From contig NW_005201080.1 of the NCBI RefSeq assembly GCF_000372725.1, forward strand, positions 70,872-134,871: DNA of 64,000 nucleotides. Direction: 5' to 3'. Below, piece after piece: positions 18,831 to 28,326 of the stretch. A program made the translations under genes and the position numbers. The notes beneath the pieces were generated by a model. The model searched no databases and was not told the DNA's origin. It was given only the letters and a program-made list of their open reading frames with translations. Numbering within the stretch: position 1 is the first letter of the stretch; each line of letters begins with the position of its first letter. Source of the DNA: Emiliania huxleyi CCMP1516 (Eukaryota; Haptophyta; Isochrysidales; Noelaerhabdaceae).

Positions 18831-19966
18831 ATGCTCGCGCTCTGCTTCGGCGCTCCTAAACCCACGTGTCTGCGGCTCGCCACTGCGCCGCTCATGAGCG
18901 CCGTGCCAGAGCTGATCATGACGCCCGAGATGCTCGCCAAGCGGCAGGCGCGGCAGCGGAAGCGAGAGAAGGCGGCGAGTCCAGAGGGCATGGCGGCGGC
19001 GGCCGCCGCCAATTCTGCCGAAGTCGAGGCAAAGAGGGAGGCGCGCCGGGCGCGCGACGCTGCCGACGCCGCCACGCTTCGCAAGTGGGCCGTGCGAGAC
19101 GGCCAGGGCAGTCCGTGTGAGCTGATCGACATCGGTGCCAACCTCATCAAAACCAAGGGCGACGGCGCTGTAGAGGAACAGCTCCAGCGGTGTGAGCTGA
19201 CTGGCGTCGGAGGCGTCATCGTCACAGGCACCTCGGTCGTGGACAGCCGCCGGGCGCTAAAACTAGTCCGCAGCACTGCCGCGCACGCAGTCAAGCTGTA
19301 CTGCACCGCCGGCGTGCACCCGCACGACGCGAAGAGCTGTGACGAGGAGACAATCGGCGTGCTGCGCGAGATGCTTCAGGCGCCCGAGTGCGTGGCGGTG
19401 GGCGAGTGCGGCCTCGACTACGACCGCATGTTCTCGCGGCGTGAGGTTCAGCTCGAGTGGTTCGAGCGGCAGGCTGTGCTGGCGGTCGAGCAGGGGATGC
19501 CACTATTCCTGCACGAGCGCGACGTGGACGCAGACAAGGGCGCGCCGCTCGGCAGCGCCGCGGACCTGATGGGCATCCTCGACCGAGCGGGCGTCCCTCC
19601 CAAGCGGGTCTGCGTGCACTGCTTCACCGGCGGCGAGGAGGTGCGTATGTCGACCGTGGTTATTATGTCGGCCTCACCGGTTTTGTCGCGATGGAGCAGC
19701 GGGGCGCGCGGGTGCGGGAGTTTCTGCGCGCCGGGCTCTTGCCGCTCGAGCAGCTGATGCTCGAGACGGACAGCCCCTTCATGAAGCCCGACAAGGCGTC
19801 CCTGCCCAACGTCAGCCGCCTGAAGCGAGGGCCGAATGAGCCGTGCAACATGCCTGCCGTGTGCCGCGCGGTCGCAGAGTGCCTGTCTGTGCCGGCGCAC
19901 GAGGTGGCGGACGCGGTGGCGGCGAACACGAGGACGTTCTTTGGGTTGGGGTCTGGAGTGGGGTAA
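18831..19966 (+). CDS. TatD-family metal-dependent DNase, frameshifted
   Basis: TatD-family hydrolases use two metals; members are 3'-5' exonucleases linked to DNA repair and apoptosis. A basic, Ala-rich leader of about 95 residues precedes the core: LIDIGANLI, VTGTSVVDS, AGVHPHDAK, VGECGLDYDR, MPLFLHERD and VHCFTGGEE. The frame then breaks at about 19644: after GAG GTG two bases (CG) precede the next in-frame codons, and the family pattern continues in another frame as YVDRGYYVGLTG, LMLETDSPFMKPD and RGPNEPCNMP, ending in FFGLGSGVG at TAA 19966. All metal ligands are present on both sides, and no splice sites explain the shift. It is either a one-base (or four-base) loss in the assembly or a recent pseudogene. 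Start uncertain: Met at 18831 or 18894. Confidence 0.8.
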
Positions 19967-20023
19967 TGTCGCATTTTCCTTTAGGCTTCAGGGGTTCGCA
20001 TTTGTTTTTCTTTTTATGGTTAC

Positions 20024-21005
20024 CTGTTGTGTTAGTGCCAGCGCGCGCTGAGGGAGGGTGTAGAGGATGTAGAGTGTAGAGCGCTGTAGAGCTGTAGAGA
20101 TGTAGAGCGCTCTGGAGCGCTGTAGAGCTGTAGAGCTCTACATCCGCCGCGTGACGAGGCGCCTGCGTTGTAGAGCGATGTAGAGCGCGATTTTGTTGTA
20201 GAGTTTGTTGTAGAGGCTCTACAGCCAAACCGCCGGGAAGGCAGTGACTCAAAGAGGTCGAGCCGCGCTAATGGGGTGTTTCCGAGCTTAGTGAAGCTCT
20301 GATGGACAGCCCTGACTATCCCTGACACACAGAGAGTCCCTCTGACGGCACACAACACCCTATAACTGCGTCATGACCAGCCTGCCATGTGTCGCCGGTG
20401 CCGCATTCGTCGCTGTGCTTCTTTAGCAGGCGGTGGACTGTCGGCTGCGAGGACGGTCACATTTGCGCGAGGCGAGGCGAGCATTCAGACGCGTTGCATG
20501 CGCCATGACTCGCGCCAGCGCGTGCGGGAGCTCCTGGCTGAGCGTTGAGTCCAGGCGAGTTGCGCTGGCCACTATCGCTACGCCGAGCCGAGCTGACGCG
20601 CCGAGGCGCCGGCCAGTCGCAGCCGTGAGGCATGCCATAGCAGCAGAGGCACCTGCCACCCATTGGGCGGGCAGACAGAAGGCCAGGGCAGCACTGGCAA
20701 GTGCAACGCGCCTCATGTCGGAGAGCGACCGTGCCTCGTTCGCCGCTTATGATGTAGAGTTTGTTGTAGAGATTTCACGTTGTAGAGCGCCTCTACATCG
20801 CTCTACAACGCAGGCGCCTCGTCACGCGGCGGATGTAGAGCTCTACAGCTCTACAGCGCTCTCCAGCACTCTACATCTCTACAGCTCTACAGCGCTCTAC
20901 ACTCTACATCCTCTACACCCTCCCTCAGAGCGCGCGCCAGACGGAGTGCCGTGCCCAGTGGTGTTGTGCGAGCCGTAAACACGCAAAAATCTTTTTCTGG
21001 CGCCT
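20024..21005 (+). repeat. Copy of the GTTAGTGCCAGTGCGCGCC repeat, split by an insertion
   Basis: Left part 20024-20047 (ACCTG..TGTTAGTGCCAGCGCGCG) and right part 20929-21005 (CGCGCGCCAG...GTGCCCAGTG...TCTTTTTCTGG) together rebuild the repeat found intact at 23233. The 881-bp element sits in the middle. Confidence 0.8.
20048..20928. mobile_element. 881-bp TIR element, copy A (non-autonomous)
   Basis: Begins CTGAGGGAGGGTGTAGAGG and ends with its exact complement. The terminal inverted repeats are about 140-175 bp and built from TGTAGAG/CTCTACA words. An 8-bp target duplication, AGCGCGCG, flanks it (20040-20047 and 20929-20936). The central 530 bp have no transposase; the ORF 20433-20978 is compositionally unremarkable. 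Copy B at 45185-46065 has the same length and differs at only a few bases. An 8-bp duplication fits hAT-type (or P-type) elements; the superfamily is not proven. Confidence 0.9.
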
Positions 21006-21214
21006 CGAACCGACGTCCAGCGGCGCGCAAGGAAGCAGGCGCAGCGCCGGCGGTGTCGCGCTGCATGGGCCAGCACGCAGCAGGGTGGAGCAGTGGCGAG
21101 GGCCGCGGCGGGCTCGGACGTCCACCGAGTCTCGCTCCGCGCGGCAGGCGGAGCGCGCGCGCGGGCCAGGACGAGGCTCTCGGCAGCCTGAAGAGACGTC
21201 TGCACTTATTGGGG

Positions 21215-21215
21215 C

Positions 21216-21310
<95 letters not shown>
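21215..21310. repeat. CA dinucleotide microsatellite
   Basis: About 90 bp of pure CA, followed by a G-rich tract to about 21400. The stretch 20929-21576 otherwise holds no supported gene. Confidence 0.95.
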
Positions 21311-21313
<3 letters not shown>

Positions 21314-21576
21314 CGGGGCGGGCGGATGAGAGGGGGGGAGGGGGGGGGAGAGGAGGAGGGGGGAGGGGAGGGGTAGGGGGGGGGGGGCATGGAGGGGGAG
21401 AGGAAGAGCAAGGGCGAGAGAGGGCAAGGGACCGGGCGCTGGCATACCAGGGGGGGCAGGGGCTGAGTCCACGGTGCCGAGCTGTTGTGTAAACGCTCCG
21501 TAGAGAGCCACCAGACAGAGAGGGGCTCAGCCGACCCTCCCAGGCCCCGGCGGGCCCCAGGTCCCAACCCCAGAGA

Positions 21577-21641
21577 CCGCCTAAGCACCTAAGCGGCCTA
21601 AGCGGGGGGGCGCTTAGGGTGCTTAGGTGCTTAGGTCGCCC
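21577..21641. repeat. Hairpin of CCTAAGCACCTAAGC arms
   Basis: CCTAAGCACCTAAGC is followed by a short G-rich loop and GCTTAGGTGCTTAGG, a perfect inverted arm of 15 bp. It overlaps the very end of the convergent ORF 21623-22606 and could be a terminator-like or element-end structure. Confidence 0.6.
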
Positions 21642-22606
21642 TCGCGAGCGTAGCTACGTGCTGACATTATCATACGAGTGATCCTGAGTACCCACATGAT
21701 GTGCCTGCCTATCGCTAAGCACAGGATTGCGGCCTCACAACGCTCACGATCCGGTCGAGCCCTAGCCCAGCCGCGCAACACGCCGCCGACGCCGCGTCGC
21801 CAGTGGCTGAACCACCCACGGGATTCATCGCCTCTGGGTAGCGAGTGGTCTGTACGGCTGCGGTCAATGGGGATAGCTCGTCGATCCTGCTCCTTGACCT
21901 CCTCCCCCTGGTACGTCTCTCGCAAGTAGCCCGCAAAGTGCTCCCAATTGGGCGGGTTCTCCCCCCCCTGTGCTACTCGCGGGTGATCGGCTACCACGGT
22001 GCGCTGCCGCTTCTCGTTGGGTGACAGCGGCAGTGCCCCTCTCATTCTCTCGAGCTGCTGCTGGGCTCGGTTCAACTGCCTCTCAGCTGCGCGCACATGG
22101 GCTTCGGCCAGCTGACGGTCCATCAGCAGCGCCATTGTTGCCGCCCCAGAAGCTTTGGCGCGTTGGCTGTGAAGCCAATCGAGCGCCAGCTCCATAGTGA
22201 TAGCACCCGGATCGGGCTGCTCGTCGATCCAGGCGGCGAGTAGTTCCAGCTCCTCGGGAGTTGCTGCCTGCTGTGGGGGCGGCTGCTCTGGCAGAGTCGC
22301 CTCGATACCGGCCTCCGTCAGCTGCTCATTAACCCACTTTTTCGCCTCCTGCGTGGCGGCGATGAGGTTCGGCCGATCGCCCTTCGGCCCAGTGACGGCG
22401 AACCGCTTTTGCTTGCGTTTTTTCTCTGGAATATTCAACGTCACGAGCACGCCAAAGTCGTTGGGCTTCTCCGCCCTGCCGACCGGCTTCTCACTGACGT
22501 GAGTATGCGGCATGCTCCGCAGCTCAGCGAGTGACGACAGGAACGCGTCGGTCGCCATCTGATCCTTGGGTGCCACAGCAGGTGCGGGCGACGACGTGCT
22601 GGCCAT
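21623..22606 (-). CDS. Hypothetical protein, 327 aa, unknown family
   Basis: A single uninterrupted frame from MASTSSPAPAVAPKDQM. Visible parts: a low-complexity start, a basic patch (EKKRKQKRFAVTGPKGDRP), a charged helical region with likely coiled coil (RQLAEAHVRAAERQLNRAQQ, about residues 160-190) and a basic C-terminus with a hydrophobic patch (ILCLAIGRHIMWVLRI). The composition is balanced with charged residues, unlike shadow ORFs. I do not recognise it. It lies between mobile elements and its 3' end overlaps a hairpin, so it may belong to a mobile element. The last 80 residues look less like a folded domain and may be read-through of an unspliced end. Confidence 0.5.
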   Translation of the reverse strand: MASTSSPAPAVAPKDQMATDAFLSSLAELRSMPHTHVSEKPVGRAEKPNDFGVLVTLNIPEKKRKQKRFAVTGPKGDRPNLIAATQEAKKWVNEQLTEAGIEATLPEQPPPQQAATPEELELLAAWIDEQPDPGAITMELALDWLHSQRAKASGAATMALLMDRQLAEAHVRAAERQLNRAQQQLERMRGALPLSPNEKRQRTVVADHPRVAQGGENPPNWEHFAGYLRETYQGEEVKEQDRRAIPIDRSRTDHSLPRGDESRGWFSHWRRGVGGVLRGWARARPDRERCEAAILCLAIGRHIMWVLRITRMIMSARSYAREGDLST

Positions 22607-22861
22607 CGCGGTGCCGGCTTTAGAAGGCTGCGAGCGCGAACGCCAATTTGAGCGTTTCGAGCGGTTGGTTCATGGCGCAAAGGGGTACGCAAGAAAACTA
22701 ACTTTTGAGCGTCGAAGTTACTTCGAAAAGTAAGCTGTTACTTCGAGAGAGCTCGCGGAGAGCTTTTACATGGTGTGTTTAACGTCGTGTGGCTCCCAGG
22801 GGTTGCCCGTTTACACGGTGGGGGCCCGGGGCTGGCACCCTGACCGTGGACTCAGCCCAGG

Positions 22862-23215
22862 GTGGTGGGCGGCGACCACCGCATACCGTCCTACAGCGGG
22901 GACTATCGCTACGCCAGGGAAGACAAGGACGTTGACGTGCAGCTGCTGCTGTTCGAATCGTTCGGCGGGTTCGGGAGGGGGGTCCGTGAGATCCTCCGCC
23001 AGGCGGCGGACGTGCTACAGAACAAGCTGACGCGGGCCCAATACCTCGATGAGGTGACTTGGACCACTAAGAATTGGCTGGGGCTGCAGAAGCAGCGTAT
23101 CTCGGTCGTTCTTCACACGGCAATCGCAGAGCAGGTTGTGAATGAGCTTGCCTGTGGCGGGGGCGGACGGGTGCACGGAGCTAAGTGCCTCGCCGCCCTC
23201 GCAGGAGTCGCTTAG
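22862..23215 (+). pseudogene. Probable C-terminal remnant of a mobile-element ORF
   Basis: The frame encodes VDVQLLLFESFGGFGRG, then helical residues, TWTTKNWLGLQKQRISVVL and HTAIAEQVVNELA. The order 'ETFG-like segment, then W...QR.S..L' resembles the tail that follows reverse-transcriptase ORFs in some algal retroelements; I rely on memory of the pattern, not a search. No RT catalytic motif lies upstream (22607-22860 has none), so it would be a 5'-truncated copy. Confidence 0.4.
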
Positions 23216-23232
23216 GCGGCTCCCGTGGTGTA

Positions 23233-23475
23233 CCTGTGTTAGTGCCAGTGCGCGCCAGTCCCGTGCGCCGTGCCCAGTGTCGTGCGAGGGAGTTTGGTTG
23301 TAAAACTCTTCTTTTTCTGTGGTGTACCTGTGTTAGTGCCAGTGCGCGCCAGTCCTGTGCCTAGTGTCGTGCGAGGGAGTTTGTTTGTAAAATTATTTTT
23401 CTGCTGTGAGCGAGCTTCAAATTCTTTTTCTGGCACAACACTGGGCACTTTGAGCACAAATTCTTTTTCTGGCCC
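23233..23475 (+). repeat. Two tandem copies of the GTTAGTGCCAGTGCGCGCC repeat
   Basis: Copies start at about 23233 and 23328; each reads TGTTAGTGCCAGTGCGCGCC, GTGTCGTGCGAGGGAGTTTG, then a T-rich end. AAATTCTTTTTCTGGC follows twice (about 23419 and 23459), and a short inverted piece (GCACAACACTGGGCAC) lies between. The array ends 15 bp before the start codon of the next gene. Confidence 0.8.
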
Positions 23476-23490
23476 AGCCACCTTGCTCCA

Positions 23491-24308
23491 ATGATCACGC
23501 CTCTGCCGACGCGCACGCGCCGCTCTCAACACACGCGACCGCTGTTCGCTGGCCTCGCTCTGGCCGGCCTCCTGCTGGTGTGCGCCCTGCGCCAAAGCTC
23601 TCATCGCAATGGAGCTTCGGCCGTCACGGCTCCCGAGGAGAAGAAGTTCACCGTCATGCCGCTGCGCTTCGGCATCAACCCGTCGGTCACCACGTCGGGT
23701 GGCTCGGTCAGCTTCTCTCCCGATATAGCGCTCGAGGGCGGCTGGTTCGGCTGGGAGAAGGAGACGTACGCTTCATACGGCGGCGGCGAGGAGGAGTCCA
23801 ACGTGGCGGGTCCGGGCGAGGTCGGAGAGCGCGGCGCACAGGCGCAGGGCGAGCTGCTGGCTGTCAACGAGAAGCCGCTGGGTGAGACGGCGGCGCTCGT
23901 CGGCGGCGGCATCACGGCTACCGCGTCGGCAGTGGATCACGCAGCAGCGAGCACGCTCCTTGCGACCTGGGAGGCGCCTGGAAAGGTGGTTGGGGCCGAG
24001 GTCTGGGCTGCGAACGAGGTCTTGGCTCTCTTGGGAGTGACCACATATGCTCCCTCACAACTGCCGTATAATTACCAAGAGACTTAAAATAGGTCGCCTC
24101 GGCAACATTTGGGCCGCCCATCGGCCTCGTGAGCACCGTGGCTGGCACTGTCAGCGCACAGATTTTCACGTCGGATCCACCGCCGCTGCCGCCACCGCAG
24201 TCGCCGCCGTTGCCGCCGGCATCGCCGCCGCCACCCAGACCACCGCCCGGGCCCCCTCCTTCGCTGCCGCCGCCTTCGGCGCCGGCCTCCAACAACTGGT
24301 GGGGCTGA
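23491..24308 (+). CDS. Membrane-anchored protein with Pro-rich C-terminus (or 5' exons of the next gene)
   Basis: Exon 1 is 23491-24018: a basic start (MITPLPTRTRRSQHTRP), a signal-anchor helix (LFAGLALAGLLLVCAL), then an acidic/Gly-rich region with no known domain. The intron 24019-24092 (GT-AG, 74 bp, phase 0) joins NE to VASATFGPPIGLVSTVAGTV, followed by a PPPLPPPQSPPLPP tract. The frame meets TGA at 24306-24308 after SNNWWG. A GT donor exists at 24299, so these exons might instead join the large gene starting near 24866; I found no phase-compatible acceptor for that. Secreted or cell-surface location is inferred from the leader and the Pro tract. Confidence 0.6.
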
Positions 24309-24841
24309 TCCTCGGCTTTCTCCGATATGTGAGATGAATGCTATGGGTCCCGAGTACGGGTTCGGGACGTATTCACACCAGTGTGAAGGTAGGGGATCCT
24401 GGATTACTTCCTTCGGTGTGTTTCTTTTTCCCAGGGGAGTGTGCGTACGTCCCAGTATGGATTGGTGGTGCGTCATGGTGATTGCAGACTGATTGCACCC
24501 GGCCACGTCTCGGGGGTCGGTGATGAAAAAAAGAATGGTTGCTCCCGCAATCCGCAATTTGAGTGTCAATATAATTGTTGCAAATTGCAGAATAATACAA
24601 TGAGTTGGTGATCAAACGAACTCGGGAGCCGCGTCGCGGAAAAGGGAGGAAACCCAAAAGACGCGTGGCTCGCACTCCGAACTCAGATTTCTCCACCATC
24701 TCCACCATCTCCACCATCTCCACTGGGGCCCTCTCCCGCCTGAGCTCTGACTTTCTCCGCGCGCCCACGTTAGTGGAGTGCGATATTGAGTTGAGCGCGT
24801 GTGTGGTGCCTGCTGTGTGGAATTGATTACATTATGAACTA
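24309..24841. other. AT-richer spacer or intron
   Basis: Unlike its surroundings it is AT-rich (for example GTCAATATAATTGTTGC). It holds a TCTCCACCA tandem repeat (about 24690-24722). A possible small exon around 24335-24385 (GPEYGFGTYSHQCE in one frame) is unproven. Confidence 0.4.
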
Positions 24842-27800
24842 ATGAACAACGAACGTACACGAGAGCTGACTGGCGCCATCTACTTTGCCGTCCACTACGA
24901 GGATAACGGTCAGCTGATGCCTTGGGCTACCTTCATTTATGGATCGGTCCTTGCTGGGGGAGGGGGCTACACGCTGGGCGGCACGCTCACGAACGCCACT
25001 GCTATCAACAACTGGAACATGTCCTTCTACGCCACCGAAGCGTCCCCACCGCCTTCCCCACCGCCTTCTTCCGCTGATGATTCAGGCTGGGGTACCATGG
25101 ATTTCGGCGGCTTAACCAGCCCGAGCCCCCCACATCATTATGCGTCTCCCGCTGCGCTTGAGGCGCGCATCGGTCCCGGTTCCTTCTTTACCACCAACGA
25201 GTACCGCAACGATCTGGCCAGCTCCATTGGTACGGAGAGCGAGGAATTCTGCACATGCATGTTCACGTCTTGCATGTTGATTCATTCCAAAGTTTTTCAC
25301 GCATCCGTGCAGTTCAAAGTCAACTCTGGGCTCTTCAACCAGCACGGGTACCGCTGGATTCAGGCGGAGCTCGAGTGGCTGCTGTATGCAACCACAAAGA
25401 ATCCTACTGCCGGATATGGATTCCGTGTCATCGGAAACCTGACAGAATATACCACCGGACGGGTCTTTCCTCTCTACGGCACGTCGTTCGCTCCTTCGCA
25501 TTGGACGGACATGGTACCAGGCCTCTACGACCCGCCGGTGCCCAACAGTCGCTGCGCCACTACCCACCGCCGAGTGTCAAGCCAGGCGCGTCGGTTGCAG
25601 GCGTCTGTGCCAGGCGTTCCGCTGAGCGTGACCGATCTGTACTACACCACGCTTGCGCCCAGCAAGGAGGTGGAGCAGCGGGCGCAAAGTACGTTCCGCG
25701 AGCTGATGCTGAAGGCTATCGCGGTACACGAGCCGGACTGGTTCGATATCCTGGGCATATCAGAGGCTTCGTTGAGTGTGTCGTCCACCCAGCTAACCTA
25801 CCTCAACAACCAGACGTACGTCGATCTCCTTGTGAACTATTCCAAGTCGTACCTCAGCAAGGTAGCTTCCAGTCGCGAGCTGTTCCCGCGCTGCTGTAGC
25901 TATTTATAAGCTGTCCCTCCCCTGTCCCAGATTCTGTTGGGCACTAGCGACACCAGGATCATTTCGACCGACGGCACCACGGGCTACCTCGGCGGCATCA
26001 ATGCAAGGTGATATGTCAACCTTTCCCCATCCCGTCCAAGCTCTGCGCACCTCGGCTAAATCTCCCTCCCACCCTGTTTGCCGCAGCACCCGAATTGATT
26101 ATTTCTTGAGCGCGAAATGTCCCGACAGCGAGGCGCTGTCGGAAATGCCCGGATACAACCAGCTCATGCAAATGCTCTCTGCTGACGCCTTCCTCGAGCT
26201 CACGCCGGGGCTGCAGCCGTTCATGGCAAACCGCACCTACTGGGCGCGTCAGTTCTACAACTTCCTGACCGTGCCGAACGCGGAGGGCCAGGTAGTGCTG
26301 GGCACCCTGGCCGCCATTGACTTTCTCACAGGCGCGTACGCTATGAACTACCAGCAGACGACCCTCAAGTGTGGCAAAGCCCAGCACGTCCCTCCCGCGT
26401 TCACCCAGGCGGCTCAGCAGCGGTCTCTTCAAAGTCAAGGCTGCTGACGTGCCTCGACCCAGAGCCCAACGCGGTGTATATCGACGGAAACGGAATGAGT
26501 TATCCGTCCGGAATACACTACGTGCTGGCCGAGTTCCCCATCGTGAACATTTGGCAGTCGATAAACCCAGCGAACGCCACGGCGAACACGCCGAGCGTCA
26601 ACGCAAGCCTATTCGCAGTGCAATTTGTCGCGCAGTTCTTGCAGCAGCTCGTGGACGGGACGAGTAATCTTACCGTCGCTGCCCAGGAGTCAATCGCGGA
26701 TGACGTGGAGCAGATCCGGCAGCTGCAACTGGTGGCGCAGGTCCAAGACGATAACTCCCACTACAACCGTTGGATCCGCGCCGGGACGGCCTTCTTCAAC
26801 TTTGTTCCAAAATTGACGACGTACACCCCCAACTTTGTTTCGAGGTTGATAAACATGGTTCCCAAATCGTTCCCGAACATCGGGAGGGGCGTCATCGTTG
26901 CTGCTCACCTTGGCCTGTTTAGCGCATTGAGCATGTTTTCTTACCTGGATTGGAACCTGCAGGCACCGTACAACCAGGTCCGCCGCACGCTCTAGCACAC
27001 CTCTGATTCGCCTTGTATACACCACCACACGAGCCTGCATCCTAGGTCGACACTGTTGCTACGACCATCGATGTTGTGACCCACCTCCTCAACAGCGGAG
27101 CGAACTTTGAGGCTTTTGTAAAGATCGGCCAGGCACAGGCCGATGCGGATGGTCTGCTCGAGGTCACCAAAAACCTGAACGCGATTTGGCAGACCCCTAC
27201 ACGCGGTGATACCTGGCAGATAAACCCCTACACGAACATGGTGAAAAAAGCGCGTGTGGCGGGGTTGGCATTCGCGGGGATCGAGAGGCAGGCAAAGGCG
27301 CTCAAGATGCCGATCATTGGCTTGGGTGCCAAGGCAGCCGCGACGGACTTGGATCGCGCCGTAGACCTCGAGAAGCCCGTCGCCGCGCTGCTAAGCGGGT
27401 CAGCGGAGAAGTGGACGCGGATCGCTCACGTGACGAGCGAAATCGCCCAGGTGACTCAGGCTGTCGCAATCTTGGCTGGCTGCGTGACGACAGGCTTCCA
27501 AATTCAGCACGAGATCGCCCACGGTGAAGTCTGTAGATGCGTTGTCGTGCCTTGCGTCGCCTCACCATAGATGCGCTGGTGGAGTGCGGTGCGCGGGACG
27601 GGGAAGGGAGGGGGCAGAGCTCAGCCACTTGGCTTATCGGTCTTAGGCGAAGACGCCATCGCGACGCTCAGCATCTTGAACGAGATCTCGAACGGCGTCA
27701 TGCTTGTGACCATGGCGACCCGCCTCACGTCGACGATCACCCAGGCCGCGGCGCGCTCCACATGGGTCGTGTCGCGCGTCGCCGGAGTTGTTGGCGACGC

Positions 27801-28072
27801 CCTCGAAGCTGCGGACTGGATTCCAGTCCTAGGGCAGGCGCGGCTCAGTGACTTGGCAGCGCTTCTCCCACGACCCAGTGAACCTCCCTCCCGCCTTGCA
27901 GGTGGCAATGGTGGTTGGCATCGTCATCTCCATCGTCTCTTGGTTCGTCAGTCTCTTCGTGCACCCGCCAAGCCCGCCGCCCTATGTCGAGACGTGGGCA
28001 GACGAGGTCGGACGGCCGTGGCTACTCGCGCAGCCACTGCCGCCGGACGATTCGTGCTACACTCCGGACTAA
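24842..28072 (+). CDS. Large multi-exon membrane protein, unknown family
   Basis: Exons that join in frame: 24842(or 24866)-25861, 25931-26007, 26087-26387, 26435-26977, 27046-27523, 27647-27825, 27902-28072; introns are GT-AG and 47-123 bp. The ends of 26388-26434 and 27826-27901 are best guesses. The product is about 910 residues. Visible: an N-terminal segment with Gly-rich GGGGYTLGGTLTNATAINNW and a short PPPSPPP run, several N-glycosylation sequons (NMS, NQT, NLT, NAT), long helical stretches (AKAAATDLDRAVDLEKPVAA) and a C-terminal transmembrane helix (VAMVVGIVISIVSWFVSLFV) before a Pro-rich cytosolic tail ending CYTPD. No domain recognised. Sequons and the helix suggest a surface protein. 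The first Met may not be the start; upstream exons at 23491-24308 may belong to it. Confidence 0.65.
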
Positions 28073-28326
28073 GTGGCGGCAGCGCGGCGATCTGTGGCTG
28101 CACGACCTGCTTCCATGGGGCCCGGTGTGTGGGCTCGAACTGGCCGCGGGGGGGCGCAAGAGGACGGATGTGTGTGGGGTGTGGGGAGTGCAAAGAGAAG
28201 CTGGCTCTTTGAAGAGGCTCCAGAAAAAGAAACGCGCTGTGCGCGCCGGAGGCACGACGTTGCGGTAGCCGGCGAGAAAGAGGCTTTTGCGGGCAGCTCA
28301 GCTCACCTTCGGTTTGTCATCCCCTG

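Noticed and set aside
20433-20978. 181-aa ORF inside the 881-bp element as a transposase
   Set aside because: Arg/Ala-rich composition typical of GC-rich random frames, no catalytic motif, and it runs into the TIR.
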